Below, in pieces: positions 53,975 to 64,000 of a stretch of 64,000 nt of DNA. Below the pieces are notes generated by a model. That model saw nothing but the letters and a program-made list of their open reading frames with translations, was not told the DNA's origin and did not search any database. The stretch covers positions 1,536,659-1,600,658 of the forward strand of contig NZ_RCDC01000004.1 in assembly GCF_003651185.1 (NCBI RefSeq), in the 5' to 3' direction. This DNA is from Stenotrophomonas rhizophila (GTDB lineage Bacteria > Pseudomonadota > Gammaproteobacteria > Xanthomonadales > Xanthomonadaceae). Positions within the stretch are counted from its first letter, which is position 1; each line of letters opens with the position of its first letter. Both the position numbers and the translations under genes were made by a program.

Positions 53975-54014
53975 AAAACCCCCACGGCGGCCGGCCCGCA
54001 CCGGCCGCCGTGGG
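53975..54014 (-). terminator. Intrinsic terminator of metY
   Basis: On the minus strand CCCACGGCGGCCGG-TGCGGG-CCGGCCGCCGTGGG is followed by GGTTTT, 9 bases after the metY stop. It is a strong 14-bp stem. Confidence 0.8.
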
Positions 54015-54022
54015 TCCCACCT

Positions 54023-55324
54023 CTACGCCTTGGCCAACGCCTGCTCCAGGTCCGCCAGCAGGTCGTCGATGTGCTCGATGCCGACCGACAAGCGCACCGT
54101 GTCTTCGCTGACGCCCGCCTTCTCCAGCTCGGCCGCATCCAACTGCCGGTGCGTGGTAGAGGCGGGATGCGTGGCCAAGGATTTCGCATCACCCAGGTTC
54201 ACCAGACGGGTGAACAGCTGCAGTGCATCCAGGAAGCGCGCGCCGGCGGCGCGGCCCCCGGGCAGGCCGAAGGTCAGCACGCCGGAGCCGTGGCCGCGCA
54301 GGTACTTCTGCACCAGCGCGTGTTCGGGGTGGTCGGGCAACGCGCCGTAGTTGACCCAGGCCACCTTGGCATGGCCCTGCAGATGCTTGGCCACGGCCAG
54401 GGTGTTCGCGTTGATCCGGTCCAGCCGCAGTGCCAGCGTCTCGATGCCCTGCAGGATCAGGAAGGAATTGAACGGTGAAATCGCCGCGCCGGTATTGCGC
54501 AGCGGTACCACCCGCGCGCGGCCGATGTAGGCGGCCGGCCCGAGGGCTTCGGTGTAGACCACGCCGTGGTAGCTCACGTCCGGCTCGTTCAAGCGGCGGA
54601 AACGCTGCTTGTGCTCCGCCCAGGGGAAGCGTCCGGAATCCACGATCGCCCCGCCCAGGCTGGTGCCATGTCCCCCGAGGTACTTGGTCAGCGAATGCAC
54701 CACGATGTCCGCGCCGAAATCGAACGAGCGCTGCAGGTACGGTGTCGCCACCGTGTTGTCCACGATCAGCGGTACGCCATGCGCATGCGCGATCTTCGCG
54801 ACCGCTTCGATGTCGGTGATGTTACCGCGCGGGTTGCCGATGGACTCGACGAACACCGCCTTGGTGCGGTCATCGATCAGCGCGTCGAACGCCTGCGGGT
54901 CGCGGTAGTCGGCAAAGCGCGTTTCGATCCCGAACTGCGGCAGCGTGTGCGCGAACAGGTTGTAGGTGCCGCCATACAGCGCACTGGCCGAGACGATGTT
55001 GTCGCCGGCCTCGGCGATGGTCTGGATCGCGTAGGTGATCGCGGCCTGGCCCGAGGCCAGGGCGAGCGCGCCGATGCCGCCCTCAAGCGCGGCGATGCGC
55101 TGCTCGAGCACATCGGTGGTCGGGTTCATGATGCGGGTGTAGATGTTGCCCGGCACCTTCAGGTCGAACAGGTCCGCGCCATGCTGGGTGTCATCGAAGG
55201 CGTAGGCCACGGTCTGGTAGATCGGCACCGCCACCGCGCGGGTGGTGGGATCGGGCCGGTAACCGCCATGCACCGCGATGGTCTCCGCGCGCCACTGTGA
55301 TTCGGGACTGCCGTGTTCGGACAT
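54023..55324 (-). CDS. metY: O-acetylhomoserine aminocarboxypropyltransferase (MetY)
   Basis: A 433-residue PLP enzyme of the Cys/Met metabolism family. It makes homocysteine from O-acetylhomoserine and sulfide. The N-terminus is ETIAVHGGYRPDP. The PLP-binding Lys is in VVHSLTKYLGGHG. VDNTVATPYLQRSFDFGADI precedes it, and SLATHPASTTH is the C-terminal signature. The length is typical for MetY rather than MetB/MetZ (about 390). The terminator of clpB lies 39 bp upstream, so it is its own unit. Confidence 0.93.
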   Translation of the reverse strand: MSEHGSPESQWRAETIAVHGGYRPDPTTRAVAVPIYQTVAYAFDDTQHGADLFDLKVPGNIYTRIMNPTTDVLEQRIAALEGGIGALALASGQAAITYAIQTIAEAGDNIVSASALYGGTYNLFAHTLPQFGIETRFADYRDPQAFDALIDDRTKAVFVESIGNPRGNITDIEAVAKIAHAHGVPLIVDNTVATPYLQRSFDFGADIVVHSLTKYLGGHGTSLGGAIVDSGRFPWAEHKQRFRRLNEPDVSYHGVVYTEALGPAAYIGRARVVPLRNTGAAISPFNSFLILQGIETLALRLDRINANTLAVAKHLQGHAKVAWVNYGALPDHPEHALVQKYLRGHGSGVLTFGLPGGRAAGARFLDALQLFTRLVNLGDAKSLATHPASTTHRQLDAAELEKAGVSEDTVRLSVGIEHIDDLLADLEQALAKA

Positions 55325-55362
55325 ATCGCATCGTCTCCAGGTGAATGCCGACGATACCGAAC

Positions 55363-55388
55363 AAAAAACCCCCGCCGAAGCGGGGGTT
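55363..55388 (-). terminator. Intrinsic terminator of clpB
   Basis: On the minus strand AACCCCCGC-TTCG-GCGGGGGTT is followed by TTTT, 60 bases after the clpB stop. It has the full stem, UUCG loop and U-run. Confidence 0.9.
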
Positions 55389-55448
55389 CATGCCAAACAT
55401 GCATGGTGTGAGGCCCAACGGTTATCAAGCCGCCGGCGCGCGCGGGGC

Positions 55449-58034
<2,586 letters not shown>

Positions 58035-58083
58035 GTTCTTGTCCTCGATGTAAACGGGGCTGGCCGTGCCAGCACTGTCCCTG

Positions 58084-58111
58084 AAATGCGGTTACGGGGG
58101 CGTGTTTCAAG
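58084..58111 (-). promoter_or_regulatory. Sigma-32-type heat-shock promoter of clpB
   Basis: On the minus strand CTTGAAA (58105-58111), a 13-bp spacer and CCGCATTT (58084-58091) match the RpoH consensus CTTGAAA / CCCCATnT with one mismatch in the -10. The site lies 50-77 bases before the clpB ATG. Confidence 0.8.
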
Positions 58112-58139
58112 GGTGGATGAGATGCCGATTCAGGGTTCG

Positions 58140-59456
58140 TCAGGCCGTCGGCGGCCGGGCCAGCAGCGGCGGTTCGGGCGGCTGCGGGACCAGGCAGCCG
58201 AGACCGGCGGGCAGGTCCAGTGCCACGGTGTAGCCCCCGGTGACGCCGTAGCCGATCCGCCACGACGAAGGGAACAGATCCGGCGGCTGGAACGCGATAT
58301 CCACCGCAATGTCGCTCAAACTATCGGTGACCTGCAGTGGCGTGCTGGCGGGCGCGTACTCTATGTCCTCCGCACCGCGCGTGGTGATCACGTTCCTGCG
58401 CTGGATCGCGGCGGCCGGCACCGACGAGCGCGGCGCGCCGCGCATCTGGAAGGCCCCATGGAAGCCCGTGTCGACCAGCATCAGGTTGTTCTCGCGGCCC
58501 CGGATCGGAAAGCGGACCTGCTGGAAGGGACCCCACAACGAGGAGGTGAAGACGGTCCGGCGCGTGCACGCGGCCGGGGTCTGTGCTCCCAGCAGCGTCA
58601 GCGTTTCACGCGAGAGCGTGATCCGCCCCAGCGCGCGCAGCACGTCCAGGCCGATCAGGTTGAGCTCGCGCGCCGCTTCGCTGTTGAACGACACATCACG
58701 CACCCGCTGCCCACCCACCTCGATATCGATCGGTGCCACCAGGCCCGCCTGCTGGATATCGCCCTCGACGATGCGCGACACCACGAAGCCCTCGGTAACG
58801 GCCAGGCCGAGCGAGTCGGCCAGCGCGCGGGTGATGTGCGAGCGCGGGGCCCCGGTATCAACGATGAAGGCGGCCTCTTGGGTGACCGGCGCGCCATCGC
58901 GCGTGCCGTGCAGCGTGAGGGTCACCGAGGGCAACTCATTGCTGAACTGGATCGGCACCGCCACGTCCTGCGCCCGCTCGGCTGCGGGCAGCGCGCTGCG
59001 CGGCCATGTGGTGAAGGACGCGAACGCCGGCCGGGTGACATCGGGCACTTCATCGCCGGCCCTGAGCATCGGCACGATGGTGCGCTGGTAGTCCTCGCGC
59101 ACGCGCAGCATCAGGCTCGCCCATCCGGCGATATCGCCCTCGATCAGCGCATTGCCCGCGAGGGTGGATTCGCACAGGAACGCCAGACCCTGCAGCGCCG
59201 GCGGTGCATCCCGGGTTTCATCCAGGCACTGGCGTGCTGCACGGTTGGAGGCGGCCAGCTCGCCACGGACACGATGGTAGCCCGCTGCACCGAGGTGACG
59301 GCGCGGACCGGATGCACCGCTCATCTCACGCAACGAGGTCAGTTCCGCACGCAGCACCGCATCGCTGTAGCCGAACCCATCGTGCAGTGCCACCGGATCG
59401 GCCGCCACCGTGGCCGGCAACACCGCCACGCACATGCCCAGGACCCACTTCCGCAT
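58140..59456 (-). CDS. Exported aspartic-protease-like protein with two DTG motifs
   Basis: A 438-residue exported protein (signal to about 19, TVAAD). A helical N-terminal region (about 25-160) has paired Cys (QCLDE, FLCES). Two retropepsin-like lobes follow: AFIVDTGAPRS (D200-G202) with NLIGLDVLRALG, and LMLVDTGFHGAF (D329-G331). This gives a single chain with both catalytic aspartates, unlike homodimeric bacterial retropepsins. The substrate is unknown. It lies just upstream of clpB on the same strand. Confidence 0.75.
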   Translation of the reverse strand: MRKWVLGMCVAVLPATVAADPVALHDGFGYSDAVLRAELTSLREMSGASGPRRHLGAAGYHRVRGELAASNRAARQCLDETRDAPPALQGLAFLCESTLAGNALIEGDIAGWASLMLRVREDYQRTIVPMLRAGDEVPDVTRPAFASFTTWPRSALPAAERAQDVAVPIQFSNELPSVTLTLHGTRDGAPVTQEAAFIVDTGAPRSHITRALADSLGLAVTEGFVVSRIVEGDIQQAGLVAPIDIEVGGQRVRDVSFNSEAARELNLIGLDVLRALGRITLSRETLTLLGAQTPAACTRRTVFTSSLWGPFQQVRFPIRGRENNLMLVDTGFHGAFQMRGAPRSSVPAAAIQRRNVITTRGAEDIEYAPASTPLQVTDSLSDIAVDIAFQPPDLFPSSWRIGYGVTGGYTVALDLPAGLGCLVPQPPEPPLLARPPTA

Positions 59457-59570
59457 CGCGTACTCCCATCAACATGCCCGCTCGACCCTAGCACGGGAAC
59501 CACGCTGCGCTCACGCCTGCTTTCGGCAGCACCGGCGATGCTGGAGGTCGGTTCCATACGGAGTGGCGGC

Positions 59571-60281
59571 ATGCATTACGAACTGTATTACTGGACCGGC
59601 ATCCAGGGCCGCGGCGAGTTCGTGCGGCTGGCGCTGGAAGATGCCGGCGCGGGCTACACGGACATGGCGCGCATCCATGGCGATGTGGTCATGCAGCCGT
59701 ACCTGCAGGGCAAGGTTGAAGGCCTGCAGCCATTCGCGCCTCCGTTTCTGCATACCGGCCGGCAGGTGATCGCCCAGGTCGGCGCGATCCTGGACCACCT
59801 GGGCCCGGAACTCGGCCTCGTCCCGGATGCCAGTTCACGGCGGCAGCAGGCACTCCAGCTGCAATTGACCATCGCCGATCTGGTCGCTGAGGTGCACGAC
59901 ACCCATCACCCGATCGCAGCGTCGATGTACTACGAGGATCAGAAGCACGAAGCCAAGGCGCGCGCCGCCTCCATGCGCGGCGAGCGCATGCCCAAGTTCC
60001 TGGGCTATTTCGAGAACGTGCTCAAGCACAACGGCGGGCGGCATCCGCTGCGGGAGCATTCCTACGTGGATCTCTCCCTGTTCCAGCTGCTGAGCGGGCT
60101 GGAGTACATGTTCCCGCGCCGCATGCAGGCGCTGTGGCCGACGCTGCCGCAACTGCGTGCATTGAAGGACCGGGTGGAAACCCGGCCCAACATCGCCGCC
60201 TATCTCGCCTCCGAACGCCGTCTGCCGTTCAACACCAACGGCATCTTCCGGCATTACCCGGCGCTGGATGGCGAGGCATGA
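59571..60281 (+). CDS. Glutathione S-transferase family protein
   Basis: A 236-residue GST. The N-terminal thioredoxin-like domain begins YELYYWTGIQGRGEFVRLALEDAG, with Tyr near the expected catalytic place. The mainly helical C-terminal domain (about 85-225) has SYVDLSLFQLLSGLEYMFP and ALKDRVETRPNIAAYL. The sequence resembles sigma/alpha-like GSTs that use glutathione for detoxification. ACGGAG precedes the ATG at 59571. It is convergent with the permease gene. Confidence 0.87.
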   Translation: MHYELYYWTGIQGRGEFVRLALEDAGAGYTDMARIHGDVVMQPYLQGKVEGLQPFAPPFLHTGRQVIAQVGAILDHLGPELGLVPDASSRRQQALQLQLTIADLVAEVHDTHHPIAASMYYEDQKHEAKARAASMRGERMPKFLGYFENVLKHNGGRHPLREHSYVDLSLFQLLSGLEYMFPRRMQALWPTLPQLRALKDRVETRPNIAAYLASERRLPFNTNGIFRHYPALDGEA

Positions 60282-60301
60282 TCCGTAGCACGACCGGAGC
60301 G

Positions 60302-61900
60302 CTACGCGCGTTCTGAGGGCTGCTTCTGCAGCGACAACAACGCCAGCAACCCGGCCAGCGCCACATAGGCGCCGGTGAACTGCCAGCTGATGATCTTCGG
60401 CAGTCCTTCCAGCTGCCACGGCAGATAGATGCCACCGCGCGGGTCCACCGAGTGGATCAGGCCAAACAGCGTCAGCGCCGCCGCCACCAGCAGGAACCCG
60501 GAGGCGCGCAGCAGCCTCCCGTCGATCATTGCCACCACCGCCGCGATCCACAGCATCGAGGTGATGATGAAGCCATTGCCCAGGGTGAAGATCACCGCCA
60601 GCTCCGGCAGGCCATGCCCATCCAGGGTGGTGGTCATCGCCGCCAGCTGTTCCGGTGCGATCCAGCCCGGGGCCTTGATCGCCAGCAGGTACGCCACCGA
60701 GGGCAGGAAGCCCAGCACCATCGCGCCGGCATGCTCGCGCGGCGTGGCCTGGAAGGCCTGGGTGGTGATGTCGATCGCCACGTACACAATGATCGGGGCC
60801 AGCACAGCCAGCGGCAGCCACTGCACCAGCCCGGAGATCACGCCCAGCATGCCGCCGATGCCGACGAACAGGCCGGTCAGCAGCGTGTAACCGCTGCGCG
60901 CGCCCATGTGCTTGTAGGCCGGCTGGCCGATGTACGGCGTGGTCTGCGCCACACCGCCGCAGAAGCCGGCCACCAGCGTGGCGATGGCTTCCACCAGCAG
61001 GATGTCGCGGGTGCGGTAATCGTCACCGGCGGCGCGCGCGCTCTCGGAGACATTGATGCCGCCCACCACCATCAGCAGGCCGAACGGCAGCAGCAGCGGC
61101 AGGTAGGTGATCGCGGTCGGCAGGCCGTCGATGAAGCCGAGCGTCGGCCACGGCAGCACCACCTGCGGCGGCACCCACTCAGGCACCTTGAAGCCCGGTG
61201 CACCCAGCCCGGCAAGCCCGAGGCCGTAATACAGGATCGTGCCGAACACGAACGCGACCAGCACGCCGGGCGCGCGGATCGGCAACTTGCGCTTGGCGAT
61301 CAGCACGTACAGCAGCAGGCCCAGCGTGACGAAGCCGACGATCGGCGAGCGCAGCGTTTCCAGCAGCGGCAGGAAGCCCATCAGCACGATCGCGATACCG
61401 GCGATGGAGCCGAGCAGCGAGGCACGTGGCAGCGCGCGGGTGACCGCTTCGCCGAAGAACGAAAGGATTACCTTGAGCACGCCCATGATCACCAGCGAGG
61501 CCATGCCCAGCTGCCAGGTCGCGATGGCGGCATCGTGCGGCGCCAGGCCCTGCCCTTTGAAAGCCAGGAAGGCCGGGCCGAGCACCAGCAGCGCCATGCC
61601 GATGCTGGTCGGCGCATCCAGGCCGAGCGGCATCGCGGTGACATCGTCACGGCCGGTACGCGCAGCCAGGCGCCGGGCCATCCAGGTGTAGAGCACGTTG
61701 CCGACCAGCACGCCGAAGGCGGTGCCCGGGAACATGCGGCCGAACACCACATCGGCCGGGAACTGGAAGATGCCGACCAGTGCCATCGCGATGAAGCCGA
61801 GGATCGACAGATTGTCGACCACCAGGCCGAAGAAACCATTGAGATCGCCGGCAACGAACCAGCGGGGGCGTCCGGTGGGGACGGGAGCAGTGGCGGACAT
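60302..61900 (-). CDS. NCS2-like permease
   Basis: A 532-residue membrane protein with about 13 TM segments. Sequence features include GDLNGFFGLVVDNLSILGF near the start, AMPLGLDAPTSIG, and FGLLMVVGGINVSESARAAG. It resembles the nucleobase/xanthine NCS2 or SulP-like fold, but without a clear substrate signature. The start at 61900 (MSATAPVPTGRP) is preferred; upstream in-frame codons cover non-coding repeat sequence. It is convergent with the GST gene. Confidence 0.8.
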   Translation of the reverse strand: MSATAPVPTGRPRWFVAGDLNGFFGLVVDNLSILGFIAMALVGIFQFPADVVFGRMFPGTAFGVLVGNVLYTWMARRLAARTGRDDVTAMPLGLDAPTSIGMALLVLGPAFLAFKGQGLAPHDAAIATWQLGMASLVIMGVLKVILSFFGEAVTRALPRASLLGSIAGIAIVLMGFLPLLETLRSPIVGFVTLGLLLYVLIAKRKLPIRAPGVLVAFVFGTILYYGLGLAGLGAPGFKVPEWVPPQVVLPWPTLGFIDGLPTAITYLPLLLPFGLLMVVGGINVSESARAAGDDYRTRDILLVEAIATLVAGFCGGVAQTTPYIGQPAYKHMGARSGYTLLTGLFVGIGGMLGVISGLVQWLPLAVLAPIIVYVAIDITTQAFQATPREHAGAMVLGFLPSVAYLLAIKAPGWIAPEQLAAMTTTLDGHGLPELAVIFTLGNGFIITSMLWIAAVVAMIDGRLLRASGFLLVAAALTLFGLIHSVDPRGGIYLPWQLEGLPKIISWQFTGAYVALAGLLALLSLQKQPSERA

Positions 61901-62019
61901 GCGCAGGGCGGCCGTGGGGAGGGGGGGGTAGCCGATGGTAGGGCCTCCCCGCCCCCAGTAACAGGCGCATGGATGGAACGCCGGGAAACGCCCGCCGACG
62001 GGGGACGCGGCACCGCGCG

Positions 62020-62093
62020 GTAGTGCCGGCCGCTGGCCGGCTCCCGCCATTGCCTGGAGCATCCTGAGGATGCCGGCCAGCGGCCGGCATTAC
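62020..62093. repeat. SMAG-like GTAG palindrome, inverted pair
   Basis: GTAGTGCCGGCC then GCTGGCCGGC (62020-62041) and the inverted copy ending CGGCATTAC (62072-62093), where GTAG is altered to GTAA. It lies between the permease promoter region and the poxB stop. Confidence 0.85.
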
Positions 62094-62108
62094 CGGACCG
62101 CGTGGGGA

Positions 62109-63830
62109 TCAGGGCTTGTTGAGGAAGTTGTTGGCCAGCAGGTCCCTCACATCCCCGACCCGCCCGCTCAGCAGCGCCTTGGCCGCGTACAGGGCAGTTC
62201 CGGCCACCTGCTTGGCCTCCACCTGCGGCGGCATCACCAGTTCGGTCGGGCTGGTGTGCACGTCCAGCAGCGCCGGGCCGGGATGGGCCAGGATGTCCTG
62301 CACGGCCTGCTCCAGGTCTTCCGAGCGGGTGACCGTGCGCCCGTAGAAGCCGATCACCTCGGCCAAGCGGCCGAAATCGGGGTTCTTCAGGTCGGTGTAG
62401 TTGTCCAGCAGGCCTTCGACCTTCTGCTCCAGCTCCACGAAGTTCAACGAGCTGTTGTTGTAGACCACCACCTTGATCGGCAGGTTTTCCTGCACCGCGG
62501 TGAGCAGATCGCCGAGCAGCATCGCCAGGCCACCGTCACCGGACAGCGAGATCACCTGCCGGCCCGGGTAGGCCTTCTGCAGGCCCAGCGCCTGCGGCAT
62601 CGCGTTGGCCATCGTGCCGTGCAGCAGGCTGGTCAGCGTGCGGCGGCGGCCATTGACGCGGATATGGCGCAGGATCCAGACCATCGGCGAGCCACCGTCG
62701 GCGGTGAACAACGCATCGTCCGCAGCGTGGCGGTCGATCAGCGCGGTCAGGTGCTGCGGGTGGATCAGCTCACCCTCGCCCGGCTGCTCTTCCTTGGCGC
62801 GCGTGGCGAGCGCCTTCTCGCGGTGCTCCAGGCATTCGTCCAGGAAGCTGCGGTCCTCGCGCTCGGGCAGCAACGGCAGCAGCGCCTCCAGGGTCGGGCC
62901 GATATCGCCCACCACGCCGAGGTTCACCGGGTGCCGGCGGCCAAGATGGCTGCCATCGCGATCCACCTGGATGAGGGTCGCCTTGTCCGGGTAGTACTGG
63001 CCCCAGGCGAAGTCCGCGCCGAGCAGCAGCAACGTGTCGCAGGCCATCAGCGTGTGGTACCCGGACTCGATGCCGAAGATGCCGGTCATGCCCATGTTGT
63101 ACGGGTTGTCGTACTCCACGAAATCCTTCGCGCGCGAGGTATGCGCGATCGGCGCCTTGAGCCTGGCCCCGAGGGCGACCAGCGCATCGTGTGCATGCTC
63201 GCAACCGGCACCGGCATAGATGCCGATCCGCTTGCCCTCGCCGATCAGCGCGGCGATGCGCTGCAGTTCATCGTCCGAGGGGCGCAGTACCGGCTGGGTG
63301 TAGTGCACCGAGAACGGCACATCGTGCTTGACCTCGGCTTCGCTGATGTCGGCGGGCAGGATCACCACCGCCACCCCGCGGCGGCTGATGGCGGCCTGGC
63401 AGGCAAGGGTCACCACGCGGCGCGCCTGCTCGGCGCTCTGTACCTGTTCGCAGAACACGCTGCAGCTGCTGTACACCGCCTTGAAATCGACTTCCTGCGG
63501 AAACTCCATGCCCAGCTCGGCGGTGACCACCTGGCTGGCGATCAACACCATCGGCGCGCGGTTGCGGTTGGTCTCGAACACGCCGTTGATGAAGTGCAGG
63601 CCACCGGGGCCGCACGAGCCGGCGCAGGCGGTGAGCTGCCCGCTGATCAACGACTCGGCACCGGCGGCAAACGCAGCCACTTCCTCATGCCGCATGTGCA
63701 CCCACTCGATCTCGCTGTGGTGGATGGCATCGGTGACGTAATTGAGGGTATCGCCGACGATGCCGTAACAGTGACGGACACCGGCGGCCTGCAGGGTTTC
63801 AACCACGATCTCGGCAACGCGCTTGCTCAT
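62109..63830 (-). CDS. poxB: Pyruvate oxidase / ubiquinone-dependent pyruvate dehydrogenase (PoxB)
   Basis: A 573-residue ThDP enzyme of the PoxB family. It decarboxylates pyruvate to acetate and passes electrons to ubiquinone at the membrane. The N-terminal PYR domain carries the catalytic Glu in MRHEEVAAFAAG. The FAD-binding middle domain has GIYAGAGCEHAHDAL. The C-terminal ThDP domain contains GDGGLAMLLGDLLTAVQ and NNSSLNF. E. coli PoxB is 572 residues. A C-terminal amphipathic tail (RDLLANNFLNKP) is present. Confidence 0.9.
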   Translation of the reverse strand: MSKRVAEIVVETLQAAGVRHCYGIVGDTLNYVTDAIHHSEIEWVHMRHEEVAAFAAGAESLISGQLTACAGSCGPGGLHFINGVFETNRNRAPMVLIASQVVTAELGMEFPQEVDFKAVYSSCSVFCEQVQSAEQARRVVTLACQAAISRRGVAVVILPADISEAEVKHDVPFSVHYTQPVLRPSDDELQRIAALIGEGKRIGIYAGAGCEHAHDALVALGARLKAPIAHTSRAKDFVEYDNPYNMGMTGIFGIESGYHTLMACDTLLLLGADFAWGQYYPDKATLIQVDRDGSHLGRRHPVNLGVVGDIGPTLEALLPLLPEREDRSFLDECLEHREKALATRAKEEQPGEGELIHPQHLTALIDRHAADDALFTADGGSPMVWILRHIRVNGRRRTLTSLLHGTMANAMPQALGLQKAYPGRQVISLSGDGGLAMLLGDLLTAVQENLPIKVVVYNNSSLNFVELEQKVEGLLDNYTDLKNPDFGRLAEVIGFYGRTVTRSEDLEQAVQDILAHPGPALLDVHTSPTELVMPPQVEAKQVAGTALYAAKALLSGRVGDVRDLLANNFLNKP

Positions 63831-63914
63831 GACATGCTTCCACGACGAGGGGGAAGCGTCAGCCTAGTCCCGGGCAAGTGACACTCATGTGGGTTTACCC
63901 GTGGCAGCGCGCGA

Positions 63915-64000
63915 TCACGGCTGCGTGTTCACCCAGCCCAGCACCGCGCCGCGTGTGGGATTGTCATAACGCACCTGCACCCACCCATCGCGCTCATCCA
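63915..64000 (-). CDS. C-terminal end of an SH3-type domain protein (partial)
   Basis: The minus strand encodes the last 28 residues of a protein that runs off the window, ending RYDNPTRGAVLGWVNTQP and a TGA at 63917-63915. The pattern GWVQVRY...GWVN is that of a bacterial SH3 domain end. The rest is outside the window. Confidence 0.5.
   Translation of the reverse strand, partial: DERDGWVQVRYDNPTRGAVLGWVNTQP

Noticed and set aside
53830-54111. Plus-strand frame beginning MMLSLRRA, similar to the first residues of the GNAT protein at 14196
   Set aside because: Similarity ends after eight residues and the rest is repeat and terminator sequence; at most a decayed fragment.

Overview
This window is a high-GC, gene-dense bacterial chromosome segment. 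Gene content points to the Xanthomonadaceae and most likely Stenotrophomonas: GTAG-type palindromic repeats of the SMAG kind, an L2-like class A beta-lactamase divergent from an ampR-type regulator, a copL-copA-copB copper set, a fused glucosylglycerol-phosphate phosphatase/synthase behind a ycaD-like transporter, and several DUF3011 proteins. The species cannot be fixed from sequence reading alone, but the fused osmolyte enzyme is best known from S. rhizophila and relatives.

Layout. 1-7550: a partial membrane gene, relA, a small secreted protein and the DEAH helicase hrpA. 7600-10643: dps and recQ, separated by 640 bp of large inverted repeats. 10738-14095: copLAB. 14196-22266: mostly small genes (GNAT, zinc-ribbon, CPBP protease, stand-alone receiver, DUF3011, LprI/MliC-like lipoprotein, DUF2383-like four-helix protein, S41-like peptidase, small membrane protein).

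22638-38606 is almost entirely on the minus strand. In transcription order it holds aspS, GNAT, an alpha/beta hydrolase, yebC, ruvC, ruvA, kup, ruvB, ybgC, tolQ, tolR, tolA, tolB, pal, cpoB, queE, queC and tRNA-Lys. It combines Holliday-junction processing, the Tol-Pal envelope machine and the first steps of 7-deazaguanine (queuosine) synthesis. kup sits between ruvA and ruvB.

38778-46274: a triple-DUF3011 secreted protein, a lipoprotein, the ycaD-ggpPS pair for the compatible solute glucosylglycerol, and the bla(L2-like)/ampR divergon. 46383-53811: an ABC-F ATPase, a TonB-dependent receptor, a YbaL-like cation/proton antiporter and an AraC/GyrI regulator. 54023-64000: metY, clpB with a good sigma-32-type promoter, a two-DTG aspartic-protease-like secreted protein, a GST, an NCS2-like permease, poxB and the end of an SH3-type protein.

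I see no prophage, insertion sequence, CRISPR array or rRNA. The window reads as core chromosome with lineage-specific accessory genes and many short palindromic repeats. The most noteworthy items are the osmolyte fusion enzyme, the repeat families in the gaps, and several secreted proteins with unusual domain arrangements.
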